Both the position numbers and the translations under genes were made by a program. The notes under the pieces are model-generated. The model was not told the origin of the DNA, did no database searches, and saw only the letters and a list, made by a program, of their open reading frames with translations. Positions 25,296-33,401 of a stretch of 35,697 bases of DNA are shown in pieces; the stretch's first letter is position 1, and every line of letters starts with the position of its first letter. The DNA lies in assembly GCA_021648365.1 (NCBI GenBank), contig JAKISY010000047.1:1-35697 (forward strand), written 5' to 3'. The DNA is from Verrucomicrobiales bacterium. Its GTDB lineage: Bacteria > Verrucomicrobiota > Verrucomicrobiia > Verrucomicrobiales > DEV007.

Positions 25296-25952
25296 GTGAA
25301 AATTTTCCTAATCAATCTCAGCATCCTCCATCTCGCCCTGCTTACTTGTGCTCATGCTGGGGAGGGCCAAAACTGGGCGCAATGGCGAGGGCCGCAAGCG
25401 ACGGGTTCCGCTTCTGTCGATGTTGACCCGCCTATCACTTGGAGTGAGCAACAGCATTTGAAATGGAAAACCCCGATTGTAGATGAGGGTTTTGCATGGC
25501 TCGGCAGCAGTTGCGATACCCGGGCGTTGATGGCGATCCGGTTAAAAGGAGCGAAAGGCGACATCAGCGAGTCAGATCATATCGTCTGGTCGAGAAAAAA
25601 ACGCACACCTTACGTGCCATCTCCCTTACTCTACAAAGAAACCTTATACTACTTAGCCCATTATCAGCCCATCCTCAGCCGAGCGATCGCCAAAACAGGA
25701 GAAGATCTACCAGGGCCACTTCGACTCAACGGCTTGCGCAGCTTATACGCATCTCCCGTTGCCGCCGCCAATCGTATTTACCTCACTGACCTCGCAGGCA
25801 CAACTCTAGTTATCAGTCACAGCAAAGATATGCCAAAAGTCTTAGCCACCAATCATCTAGAAGATTCCTTCAGCGCATCACCCGTCATCGTAGGGAAACA
25901 GCTCTTCTTGCGCGGGAAAAACCTTTATTGCCTTAGCCGTCAACAGCCATGA
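25296..25952 (+). CDS. Internally deleted PQQ-type beta-propeller protein, probably non-functional
   Basis: This 218-residue exported product keeps both ends of a PVC family of about 400-450-residue PQQ-like propeller proteins. Residues 1-22 are a signal peptide. Residues 25-62 (NWAQWRGPQATG ... LKWKTP) match the usual opening blade. The sequence then jumps to DTRALMAIRLKGAKGDI, HIVWSRKKRTPYVPSPLLY and, near the C-terminus, YASPVAAANRIYLTDLAGTT, SFSASPVIVGKQLFLRGKNLYC, which are the normal late blades. Roughly half the protein is missing between about residues 63 and 78, without a frameshift. One block (LSRAIAKTGEDLPG) also looks eroded. A propeller with this few blades should not close. The GTG start at 25296 has no Shine-Dalgarno sequence. 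Its last 4 bp overlap the start of the AraC gene, so transcription through it may still matter. Confidence 0.7.
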   Translation: MKIFLINLSILHLALLTCAHAGEGQNWAQWRGPQATGSASVDVDPPITWSEQQHLKWKTPIVDEGFAWLGSSCDTRALMAIRLKGAKGDISESDHIVWSRKKRTPYVPSPLLYKETLYYLAHYQPILSRAIAKTGEDLPGPLRLNGLRSLYASPVAAANRIYLTDLAGTTLVISHSKDMPKVLATNHLEDSFSASPVIVGKQLFLRGKNLYCLSRQQP

Positions 25953-26722
25953 CACCAGAAAGCCTCAGTGAAAATTTCTGTAAAAAGCTGGCTGACAACG
26001 CACAGCTGGCAGCTATTTTTGACTTTCTCCCCGAAATCTTTTTTTTCGCCAAAGACACCGAAGGGCGATTTGTATTAGCTAACAAAGCCCTCCACCAGAT
26101 TCTAGGTATCACCTTTTCATCTGAACTGATAGGCAAAACGGACTACGATTTTTTCACCGCTAGTCTTGCGGATAAATACCGCGAAGAAGACCTGCAAGTG
26201 ATCTCCTCAGGCAAGCCTCTCTTGGATCAAGTCTGGCTGGTGCCCAATCAGAACAATCAGTTGCGCTGGTATCTATCCAGCAAAAGCCCTCTCTTTGGCA
26301 AAGATGGCACCATCATCGGGGTCGCAGGGGTGATGCGAGACTTCGATACAGCTGGTGCCGTCTTGGGTCCTTATGAAAGCCTCAGTAAAGTGATCGCCTA
26401 CATCCAATCTTATTACCCACAAAAAATCGAAATCTCCCAGATCGCTCAAATCGCCCACCTTTCCACCAGCCAATTGGAACGAAGATTCAAAAAGTTATTC
26501 AAAATCACTCCGCTGAAATACATCAATCAAGTGCGACTTCATGCGGCAACCCAACTGCTCACTAGCACCGAAGACACTCTGGGCAACATCGCCTTCGACT
26601 GCGGATTCTACGACCAAAGCCACTTCACCCATCAATTCAAAAAAGCGCAGGGCATCAGCCCATTGCAATATCGAAAAAATCACTCGCACACCACCGCCCG
26701 CTCGGCACCCAAAGGGATCTAA
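25949..26722 (+). CDS. PAS-AraC transcriptional regulator
   Basis: This 257-residue cytoplasmic regulator couples a PAS sensor domain to AraC-type DNA binding. PAS covers about residues 20-130: FDFLPEIFFFAKDTEGRFVLANKAL at 24-48, the typical opening of the fold, followed by ELIGKTDYDFF and GKPLLDQVWLV. The AraC HTH domain covers about 150-245. Its first helix-turn-helix includes ISQIAQIAHLSTSQLERRFKKLF (about 162-184). The second includes LGNIAFDCGFYDQSHFTHQFKKAQGISPLQYRK (about 211-243), the family's signature. The ligand or cofactor of the PAS domain is unknown. ATG overlaps the stop of the deleted propeller gene (ATGA), so the two form one transcript. The original pair may have been a substrate-binding enzyme with its own regulator. 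Confidence 0.92.
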   Translation: MTPESLSENFCKKLADNAQLAAIFDFLPEIFFFAKDTEGRFVLANKALHQILGITFSSELIGKTDYDFFTASLADKYREEDLQVISSGKPLLDQVWLVPNQNNQLRWYLSSKSPLFGKDGTIIGVAGVMRDFDTAGAVLGPYESLSKVIAYIQSYYPQKIEISQIAQIAHLSTSQLERRFKKLFKITPLKYINQVRLHAATQLLTSTEDTLGNIAFDCGFYDQSHFTHQFKKAQGISPLQYRKNHSHTTARSAPKGI

Positions 26723-26729
26723 ACACTTC

Positions 26730-27350
26730 TCACTTCAGCTCTGATCGCTTGATCAAAGCAGCAAAAGCTTCTGCCATACGTCGATAGCCCTCTTCATTCG
26801 GATGCACCAAATCGCTTTTAAGAGAAGCGTCCGACAAAACCTCTTTGATCACGTCACCCTCGTAGGGCAAGTGCTGCTCTTGCGCCACCTCAGCATACAA
26901 GTTGGGCACTTTGAGCATGATTCCCGGTGCAGGCACAGCTACGATCATCACATCGGCACCTGCTTGCTGTATCAAATCTACCATCGCTGTTAGATTGCTT
27001 TTCAGCTTCGCCTGCGATTGTTTTTGCAACATATCATTACCTCCCGTGCAGAGAATCACCAAGTCGGCTTGATGCGCTTCCAACGATGCGGGTAGTCGCC
27101 GTAGGGCCGCGCTGCTATCTTCGCCCGGCACACCAGCATTCACCACCTGAACTCCAATCAATTTAGCCAATACCACAGGGTAACTGCTATCTTCGCTCGC
27201 TCCGTAACCGAAGGTCAAACTATCGCCAAAAGCAAGCACGACAGAAGAGTCGTTGAGTGCCTCAATCGTCGCACGTTTCCCGCAGCCTGAGAACAACAGC
27301 GCAGCGAAAATCAAGCCGATCGTAGAAGGTTTCATTCGCTTTTGAGTCAC
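26730..27350 (-). CDS. SGNH/GDSL esterase lipoprotein (TesA-like arylesterase)
   Basis: This 206-residue esterase of the SGNH family hydrolyses thioesters or aryl esters in the periplasm. Block I is FGDSLTFGYG (Ser44), block II has NAGVPGEDS (Gly73), block III is GGND (Asn105), and block V is DLVHPNEEG (catalytic Asp/His, about residues 182-185). The N-terminus is a lipoprotein signal with lipobox FSGC (Cys23), so the enzyme is anchored. The ATG at 27350 overlaps the argF stop by 4 bp; an internal Met at 27335 would give the shorter and more usual signal. It is the last gene of the arg cluster on the minus strand. An enzyme of this kind in an arginine operon is not usual, so its role there is unclear. 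Confidence 0.9.
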   Translation of the reverse strand: MTQKRMKPSTIGLIFAALLFSGCGKRATIEALNDSSVVLAFGDSLTFGYGASEDSSYPVVLAKLIGVQVVNAGVPGEDSSAALRRLPASLEAHQADLVILCTGGNDMLQKQSQAKLKSNLTAMVDLIQQAGADVMIVAVPAPGIMLKVPNLYAEVAQEQHLPYEGDVIKEVLSDASLKSDLVHPNEEGYRRMAEAFAALIKRSELK

Positions 27351-28258
27351 CCCGCGACCACCGCTTTCAGCACGGCCTTCTGCGCATGCAGACGGTTTTC
27401 AGCTTGCTGAAAAATGGTGTCAGCATGAGCTTCGAGCACCTTCTCGGTGATCTCTTTTTCGCGATAAGCTGGCAAACAGTGCATCACTAAAGCAGACGAA
27501 CAAGCGGCAGTGACGATCGCATCATTGATCTGGTAAGGCTTGAAAACATCGAGTCGATCCTCCGATTCATCCTCCTTGCCCATGCTCACCCACACATCGG
27601 TGTAGAGCACATCGGCATGGGCAGCAGCTGCAGCCGCATCGCTGGTGAAGCTCACCTTGCCGCCTGCACTGAACTGCTGTTGATAGTCTTGTGGAGGCAA
27701 AAAAGCTTCCGGCGCTGCCACCACCAATTGGAATCCCATGCGCTCAGCTGCCCACATCCAGGACTTCGCTACGTTGCAATCACCATCGCCAAAAAACACC
27801 ACCTTGCGATCTTCCCAGCCTCCGAGTTTCTCTTTCATCGTCAACAAATCCGCCAAAATCTGACAAGGGTGTTCTTCATCGGTCAAAGCATTGATCGTAG
27901 GAATACCGCTGAACTCAGCGAACTGCTCCACGTCATCTTGAGCGAAAGTTCGGATCACAGCACCGTGCACCATGCGTCCCATCACCCGTGCCGTATCTTT
28001 GATCGGTTCTCCGCGTCCCAGTTGCGATTGATTGGACGATAAAAACATCACCGAACCACCAAGCTCACGAATGCCCACTTCGAAACTCACCCGCGTGCGA
28101 GTGGAAGACTTACTGAACATCAGCGCCCAACACTGGTCTTTCAGATCATCATCGGACAAATCATTTGCCCAGCGTTTGAATTTCAATTCCTCTGCAGAAA
28201 TCAACAAAGCTTCAATCTCATCCGCAGAAGCTGCTTCCAATGATAATAAATGTTTCAT
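27347..28258 (-). CDS. argF: Ornithine carbamoyltransferase
   Basis: ArgF transfers the carbamoyl group of carbamoyl phosphate to ornithine, making citrulline. The 303-residue length is normal. The carbamoyl-phosphate site is SSTRTRVSFEVG (51-62), followed by GGSVMFLSSNQSQLGRGE. The ornithine-binding region has DVWVSMGKEDE (about 222-232) and HCLPAYR (260-266). The tail has a run typical of OTCases. An in-frame upstream ATG at 28288 would add ten residues of no conserved sequence; the ATG at 28258 begins MKHLLSLEA, so it is preferred. It follows argD (stop at 28281) by about 22 bp and overlaps the esterase by 4 bp. Acetylornithine carbamoyltransferase is less likely. Confidence 0.93.
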   Translation of the reverse strand: MKHLLSLEAASADEIEALLISAEELKFKRWANDLSDDDLKDQCWALMFSKSSTRTRVSFEVGIRELGGSVMFLSSNQSQLGRGEPIKDTARVMGRMVHGAVIRTFAQDDVEQFAEFSGIPTINALTDEEHPCQILADLLTMKEKLGGWEDRKVVFFGDGDCNVAKSWMWAAERMGFQLVVAAPEAFLPPQDYQQQFSAGGKVSFTSDAAAAAAHADVLYTDVWVSMGKEDESEDRLDVFKPYQINDAIVTAACSSALVMHCLPAYREKEITEKVLEAHADTIFQQAENRLHAQKAVLKAVVAG

Positions 28259-28280
28259 CTTAAAATAACTACAAGCGATG

Positions 28281-29567
28281 CTATACACTCAGTCCGTCTA
28301 ATACTTGTTTTAGCTTATTCAATGCCAAATCGACCTCCTCTAGACTCACATTCAAGGCTGGCAAAAACCTCACTACTTCAGCCCCTGCTGGCACTGTCAG
28401 CAAACCTGCTGCCATCAGTCGATTGACCACCCACAAAGCTGGCGTTTGACCACTCTCTTTGAAAGTTACATTTTCTTCCATTTTTGTCACATTCAGCACA
28501 AACCCTAACATCAACCCAGACCCTCGAACTTCTAAAAGCCAAGGTGAACCCCACGATGTTACCACCTGTTTGATGTGCTGCCCTAGCTGCGCCGCATTTT
28601 CCCACAACCGGTCTTTTTGTATTTCCTGCAGCACCGCCAAAGCCACCGCACTGCCGAGTGGAGTGCCTCCGAAGGTCGAACCATGACTGCCCGGCCCTAG
28701 TGCATCACAAAGCTGCCCCTTGTGACCATCCTCGCCAGTGGTAATCCGACCTGCCCGCACCCACACTGCACCCATCGGAAAACCTCCCGCCAAACCTTTT
28801 GCCCAACTCACTGCGTCGGGTTGGAGATCGGCAATCACCGCATCCCAAGTTCGCTGTTTCCCAGTGCGTCCCAAACCGCACTGCACCTCATCGAACATCA
28901 GCAGCAAATCGTGTTGATCGCGCAGCCGCAACGCAGTTTGTAAAAATCCCTCACTCGCCACATGGATCCCCCCCTCCCCTTGGACCACCTCGATCAAAAT
29001 GGCAACCGTGTGATCCGATATCGCAGCTTCTAAAGCCTCTCCATCATTGTAAGGCACATGCTTGAAACCTGGCAACATCGGTTCAAATCCAGCCTTCACT
29101 TTGTCCTGCCCGGTTGCAGCGATGCCGCCAAGGGTACGCCCATGGAACGAACCCTCACAAGTGACGATCTCATATCGCCCCAGCTCCTGAGACAGATCAT
29201 TGCCATATTTACGCGCCAATTTGATCAGCGTATCATTCGCCTCCGCACCACTGTTGCAGAAAAAAACCTTACCCGCCGTCTCCATCACCTGCTCGACCAA
29301 ATGCTGAGCTAACAGAGCCTGCTCACGAATTTGATACAAATTAGAACAGTGAATCAGTTTTCCTCCCTGCTGCTTCAAGGCATCCTGAATCACCTGATGA
29401 CAATGCCCCAAGCTGCACACCGCGATCCCTGTCGCAAAATCCAAATAATCGTTACCCTCAGCATCCTGCAACCACGAACCCTGCCCCGAAACGAACTCGA
29501 CCGCAAAACGCCCGTAGTTCGGAGTCACGTATTGATCCATCAACTCTCTCGTCATCATTTCACTCAT
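28281..29567 (-). CDS. argD: Acetylornithine aminotransferase
   Basis: ArgD is a PLP-dependent class III aminotransferase that converts N-acetylglutamate semialdehyde and glutamate to N-acetylornithine. The 428-residue product has NSGAEANDTLIKLARKYG (105-122), GSFHGRTLGG (139-148), DEVQCGLGRTG (226-236) with Asp226 holding the pyridine nitrogen, and the PLP lysine Lys257 in SWAKGLAGG. The C-terminal part with GLMLGF is typical. The ATG overlaps the argB stop by 4 bp (ATGA), so translation is coupled. Related genes (astC, bioA, gabT) have other contexts; the argB/argF neighbours settle the call. Confidence 0.95.
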   Translation of the reverse strand: MSEMMTRELMDQYVTPNYGRFAVEFVSGQGSWLQDAEGNDYLDFATGIAVCSLGHCHQVIQDALKQQGGKLIHCSNLYQIREQALLAQHLVEQVMETAGKVFFCNSGAEANDTLIKLARKYGNDLSQELGRYEIVTCEGSFHGRTLGGIAATGQDKVKAGFEPMLPGFKHVPYNDGEALEAAISDHTVAILIEVVQGEGGIHVASEGFLQTALRLRDQHDLLLMFDEVQCGLGRTGKQRTWDAVIADLQPDAVSWAKGLAGGFPMGAVWVRAGRITTGEDGHKGQLCDALGPGSHGSTFGGTPLGSAVALAVLQEIQKDRLWENAAQLGQHIKQVVTSWGSPWLLEVRGSGLMLGFVLNVTKMEENVTFKESGQTPALWVVNRLMAAGLLTVPAGAEVVRFLPALNVSLEEVDLALNKLKQVLDGLSV

Positions 29568-30454
29568 TTCACAATCTCCGTTCCAACACCCGATTTAGTA
29601 AAAATTTCCAACAACAACGAATGCGACAACCTCCCGTCAATCATGTGAACCTTGCCTACTCCAGCATCCAAAGCATCGACCGCCGAACGCATTTTAGGAA
29701 TCATGCCACCATGTATGATGCCGTCATCGATCATCCCGTCCACCTCATTCGCCTTGATCGAGGGGATCAAGGTACTGTCATCTTTATAATCGCCCAGCAC
29801 CCCCAACACATCGCTCAGAAATACCAACTTAGAAGCTTTGATCGCTTTTGCCAAAGCACTAGCTGCCAAGTCCGCATTCACATTCAGCGCCAAACCCGTA
29901 TCGCGCTCGCAAGCGACCGGAGAGACCACCGGCACGATTTCATCCGCAATCGCTTTTTCGATCTGGGTCAAATCAAAATCCACCGCCTGCCCCACTCGCC
30001 CCAAAGAAACCTCACGCCCCTGCTCTTCCGACCAGCCCGTCAGTCGCTCCCCGACAAAAACCCCATTGCCAGGAATCCCCACTGAGCGCCCACCAAATTC
30101 CTCAATCATTTTGACCAGTTCAGGATTGATCTTACGATTGAGAGTTTCCTCGACGATCTCCATCGCCTCATCCGTCGTAACCCTTTGACCACCAGAAAAA
30201 GCCGCAGACAACCCCGCCTCCTTCATCGCCGCAGAAATCGCCTTGCCCCCACCATGCACCAGCACCGGATTGACCCCTGCCACTTCAAGAAAAACCACGT
30301 CACGCAGCAGACGTCGAAGCAAAGCAGGATCCTCCATCGCCGAGCCCCCTACTTTGATCAAAAAAGTAGCCCCACGGAAATTTTGCAGATAAGGCAGAGC
30401 TTCGAGCAACACTGCCGCCTTGTCGATTGGGTTCTGTAATCCGGATGTAGTCAC
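29564..30454 (-). CDS. argB: Acetylglutamate kinase
   Basis: ArgB phosphorylates N-acetylglutamate and is usually the arginine-feedback step in organisms with the cyclic pathway. From GTG 30454 the product has 296 residues, the family size. It begins TTSGLQNPIDKAAVLLEALPYLQNF, then FLIKVGGSAM (ATP-phosphate loop), LVHGGGKAIS (N-acetylglutamate site) and GGQRVTTDEAMEIVEETLNRKINPELV. The region before the GTG (codons up to 30505, FSFCSIFIV) has no homology to ArgB and is not included. The N-terminal helix fits arginine-sensitive hexameric ArgB. It overlaps argD by 4 bp and lies 135 bp after argJ. No Shine-Dalgarno sequence. Confidence 0.94.
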   Translation of the reverse strand: MTTSGLQNPIDKAAVLLEALPYLQNFRGATFLIKVGGSAMEDPALLRRLLRDVVFLEVAGVNPVLVHGGGKAISAAMKEAGLSAAFSGGQRVTTDEAMEIVEETLNRKINPELVKMIEEFGGRSVGIPGNGVFVGERLTGWSEEQGREVSLGRVGQAVDFDLTQIEKAIADEIVPVVSPVACERDTGLALNVNADLAASALAKAIKASKLVFLSDVLGVLGDYKDDSTLIPSIKANEVDGMIDDGIIHGGMIPKMRSAVDALDAGVGKVHMIDGRLSHSLLLEIFTKSGVGTEIVK

Positions 30455-30588
30455 GATAAAAATGGAGCAAAAAGAAAAGCTCGCAATCTCGTCAATATCC
30501 GCCATTCAGCAAGCAAAGATTCGCCCTTTTGGAGTGCGCGCGACTTGACGCCGCTTTTGATCAAGCCCTTGACCGACCATAGAAGGCA

Positions 30589-31827
30589 TCACCCCTGCGG
30601 CACAGCATACTCACGGCGATTGAAATCCACATACTCAGGCGACAAATCGCTAGTATAAATATGATACTCCGCCCGCCCTTGGTTCAGCTCAATGCCAATT
30701 CGAAACTTTTTCTTAGTCACCACCTTCTGCAAGTCCTTGAATGAGATACCGTTGTGATGAGCGATGCCATGTTTAGCGGCGCACAAGCCATCAAAATAAA
30801 TATCCACCAATTCAGGTTTGATCTTCGCCCCAGAATAACCCACCGCATGAATGATACGCCCCCAATTGGGATCCTCACCATTCCAAGAGCATTTCACCAA
30901 CGAAGAATTCGCTACTGCCCGCGCCACCATCTCCGCATCACGCTGCGAAGCTGCCCCGTTGACTTGCACCTCAACCAGCTTGGTCACGCGTTCCCCATCA
31001 GCCACCATTTTTTTTGCCAATTTCACCATCAAGGCAGTCAAAGCATCGCGAAACAAGCGACTACCTGGGCCACGCGCCGTGATCCGGCGATTCTCCGCCC
31101 GACCATTAGCCAATACCACCACCGTATCATTAGTGCTCATATCCCCATCGATCGTGATCCGATTGAACGACAAATCCACCGCCTCGCGAGTCGCCCGCTG
31201 CAGCTCGGTCTTAGAAATACACGCATCCGTGGTGATAAAACACAACATCGTCGCCATGTTCGGATTGATCATACCCGCACCTTTGGCCATGGCACCAATA
31301 CTCACCTTTTTGCCACCAATCTCCACCTCGACCATCGCGCTTTTAGGCACCGTATCACTGGTCATGATCGCCTCAGTTGCGCGACGACAATCCGACTTCC
31401 CGTTCATCTCCACCAACTCCTTGATTCTTGGCAAAATGCGCTCAATAGGCAAAGGCAAACCAATGATGCCCGTCGAGGCCACCATCACCTGACGGCGGCG
31501 TATGCCCAAAGACTTCGCCGTTGCATCCGCCATCTGCCGCGCATGCTCCATGCCTACAGGTCCAGTGCATGCGTTAGCATTGCCGCTATTGACAATGATA
31601 GCCTGTGGATCGTCGGCGCGCAAGTAGTCAGACGACAACTGAACCGGTGCCGCTTTCACACGATTCTGGGTAAACACAGCCGCTCCAATCGCAGGACTGT
31701 CCGACCAGATCATCGCCAAATCGAGCTTTGGTGATGACGGATCTTTAATGCCGCAGCTAAGCGCTGAGGCATGGAATCCAGTTGCGGCACATACGCCGCC
31801 AGTTTTAATGACAAAAGATGAATCCAT
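30589..31827 (-). CDS. argJ: Glutamate N-acetyltransferase/amino-acid acetyltransferase
   Basis: ArgJ moves the acetyl group from N-acetylornithine to glutamate, closing the acetyl cycle, and in bifunctional forms also uses acetyl-CoA. The 412-residue proenzyme cleaves itself before a Thr nucleophile; the site is PNMATMLCF with Thr193, preceded by AKGAGMI. Other motifs are NSGNANACTG (80-89) and DGDMSTNDTVV. The C-terminus ends with the family's conserved DFNRREYAVPQG-like segment, including YTSDLSPEYV. An argA gene is not in the window, so the pathway could run by either form of ArgJ. The gene lies between argC and argB in the same direction. Confidence 0.95.
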   Translation of the reverse strand: MDSSFVIKTGGVCAATGFHASALSCGIKDPSSPKLDLAMIWSDSPAIGAAVFTQNRVKAAPVQLSSDYLRADDPQAIIVNSGNANACTGPVGMEHARQMADATAKSLGIRRRQVMVASTGIIGLPLPIERILPRIKELVEMNGKSDCRRATEAIMTSDTVPKSAMVEVEIGGKKVSIGAMAKGAGMINPNMATMLCFITTDACISKTELQRATREAVDLSFNRITIDGDMSTNDTVVVLANGRAENRRITARGPGSRLFRDALTALMVKLAKKMVADGERVTKLVEVQVNGAASQRDAEMVARAVANSSLVKCSWNGEDPNWGRIIHAVGYSGAKIKPELVDIYFDGLCAAKHGIAHHNGISFKDLQKVVTKKKFRIGIELNQGRAEYHIYTSDLSPEYVDFNRREYAVPQG

Positions 31828-31912
31828 GGGAGCAGTTTGAGTGAGTAACTGTTTTATCTCATTTAGGGCAAACAGTGCAAGCGCAATTCGTTTGAAACAG
31901 GTGAAAAGCAGA

Positions 31913-32962
31913 TCAAAAATGCAACAAACCTGCTTTTTCTGGCAAATCGAACATCAAATTGAAACTTTGCAAAGCTTGGCTAGATGCCCCTTTGCCCAAA
32001 TTATCTTCCGCGCTGAACAATACCAGGCGTCCAGTTCGCTGATCGATCACCCAACCGATGTCGATGAAATTCGTCCCCACCACATTTTTGGTATCCGGAA
32101 AAACCCCTTCGCCTAGTAACCTAACAAAACTACTATCCGTGTAAGCTTCCGTCAAGGCATCGCTCACAGCTTTGGAGTTACCCGATTCACTAAGGGTGGC
32201 GAAAGTCGTGCTATGAATACCCGCCGTCACCGGCATCAAGTGCGGGATGAAGGTCAGTTGTAGGGTTTGCCCAGCCGCATGACTCAGTTCTTGTTCGATC
32301 TCGCTCAAGTGACGATGTTTGGGCGCGCCATAGGCACGCACACTCTCGTTAATTTCTACAAATAACAGACTGGTGTCAGCTTTTTTACCCGCACCACTTG
32401 CGCCACTGATGCTCGACACCGTAATCGAATCCACGTCGATCAAACCTGCTTTCAATACAGGGATCAAAGGCAAAATGATGCTGGTGGGATAACAACCGGG
32501 TGACGCTACCAGTCGCGCAGGTTTGATCTCCTCTGCATAGACCTCGGGCAAGCCGTAAACTGCCTCTTTCATCAACTCTGGCGAAGGGTGTTCTTTGTCG
32601 TAATATTCCAGATACACAGCCGTATCTTCGAGACGAAAATCCGCACTCAGATCAATCACTCGTAACCCTTTTTCTACCAAATCCTCAGCAAAATCTACCG
32701 CCACCCCATGAGGCAAAGCCAAGAATGCACATTGTGCACCCGAAGCTGCGATGACATCAATATCGGGTTGCACAAAAACCAAGTCCTCAGCCTTGCCACC
32801 GCGAAAACGTGGGAACACCTCGCTCACCTTCTGACCAGCACTCTGTCGCGACGTCGCGCACACCAAATCCACATTTTCGTGCATCAGTAACAATCGCAGC
32901 AATTCCTTACCCGAATACCCACTTGCCCCCACTATCGCTACCTTGATCTTTTTCTCACTCAT
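31913..32962 (-). CDS. argC: N-acetyl-gamma-glutamyl-phosphate reductase
   Basis: ArgC reduces N-acetylglutamyl phosphate to the semialdehyde with NADPH. From ATG 32962 the product has 349 residues. The Rossmann start is VAIVGASGYSGKELLRLL, the catalytic Cys lies in SPGCYPTS (about 157), and HLMPVTAGIHSTTF is the C-terminal domain's conserved segment. A longer frame begins inside the tRNA-Pro gene on the same strand and is not part of the gene. The start codon lies only 14 nt after the 3' end of that tRNA. No Shine-Dalgarno sequence is found in this short leader. First arg gene of the cluster, 85 bp upstream of argJ. Confidence 0.95.
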   Translation of the reverse strand: MSEKKIKVAIVGASGYSGKELLRLLLMHENVDLVCATSRQSAGQKVSEVFPRFRGGKAEDLVFVQPDIDVIAASGAQCAFLALPHGVAVDFAEDLVEKGLRVIDLSADFRLEDTAVYLEYYDKEHPSPELMKEAVYGLPEVYAEEIKPARLVASPGCYPTSIILPLIPVLKAGLIDVDSITVSSISGASGAGKKADTSLLFVEINESVRAYGAPKHRHLSEIEQELSHAAGQTLQLTFIPHLMPVTAGIHSTTFATLSESGNSKAVSDALTEAYTDSSFVRLLGEGVFPDTKNVVGTNFIDIGWVIDQRTGRLVLFSAEDNLGKGASSQALQSFNLMFDLPEKAGLLHF

Positions 32963-32976
32963 CACATAAAAATAGT

Positions 32977-33053
32977 TGGTCGGGCTGACAGGATTTGAAC
33001 CTGCGACCTCTTCACCCCCAGTGAAGCGCGCTACCAAGCTGCGCTACAGCCCG
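32977..33053 (-). tRNA. tRNA-Pro (anticodon GGG)
   Basis: On the minus strand 33053-32977 folds to a full cloverleaf: acceptor CGGGCTG/CAGCCCG (7 bp), D arm with GCGCAGCTTGGTAGCGC, anticodon stem CTTCA/TGAAG with loop CTGGGGG (anticodon GGG), a T arm with the GGTTCGAATCC core, discriminator A and an encoded CCA. The first pair C-G and the anticodon GGG identify tRNA-Pro reading CCC and CCU. The tRNA is 77 nt including CCA. It is on the same strand as argC and ends 14 nt before its ATG. Confidence 0.97.
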
Positions 33054-33401
33054 AACTCATGCAGAATGTTTGATCCATCCTGCGAACGATGGCTACTCTG
33101 TCACCACTATCACGAAGCGCAAGCACATTCTCCCTCTTGGCTGCTGAAATTCATCCCTAACTCAGGTTGGTATCATTCAATCGGAAATCGAGCATGCTCT
33201 CTATTTTGATTCACACTACACGGTAAAAAATATTTCAACCACAGCGCAGCAAGACAGTCGGAGACAAATCGGCACTGATCCCGCGGGACTGATGCGTGTT
33301 GTTTTTACACTTCATTTTTCTTTTCTTATCAGTGCAAATCAGTGAAATCGGTGGTTTGATTCTTCGATTTTAAAAAACTTCGTGTCTTCGTGGATCATAT
33401 C
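33054..33401. other. 348-bp intergenic region with degenerate short repeats
   Basis: This gap lies between folD and tRNA-Pro. I see no coding frame in it. On the + strand it contains atcagtgcaaatcagtgaaa at 33328-33347 (two copies of atcagtg, 10 bp apart) continuing into tcggtggttt, and cttcgtgtcttcgtgg at 33378-33393, with a shared gtcttcgtg-like core. These resemble widely scattered short intergenic repeats in environmental bacteria. Near 33235-33290 there is an inverted, eroded copy of the first motif (ttcaaccaca and caaatcggcactgat). The promoter for tRNA-Pro and the arg genes must lie in this region on the minus strand, but I cannot point to it with certainty. Confidence 0.5.

Noticed and set aside
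28259..28288. Upstream ATG for argF at 28288
   Set aside because: It overlaps the end of argD and adds a segment unlike OTCases; MKHLLSLEA at 28258 is the expected start.
30455..30505. N-terminal extension of argB from an upstream ATG at 30505
   Set aside because: The added residues have no homology to ArgB, and the GTG at 30454 gives the usual length and the expected first helix.
30754..31734. Open frames of 326 and 213 codons on the + strand opposite argJ
   Set aside because: Composition is His/Arg-rich with no recognisable domain, and argJ on the minus strand is full-length with its Thr193 active site. They are shadow frames.
32963..33037. A 25-codon N-terminal extension of argC
   Set aside because: It is the translation of the tRNA-Pro gene; the real start MSEKKIKVAI at 32962 has the Rossmann motif immediately after it.
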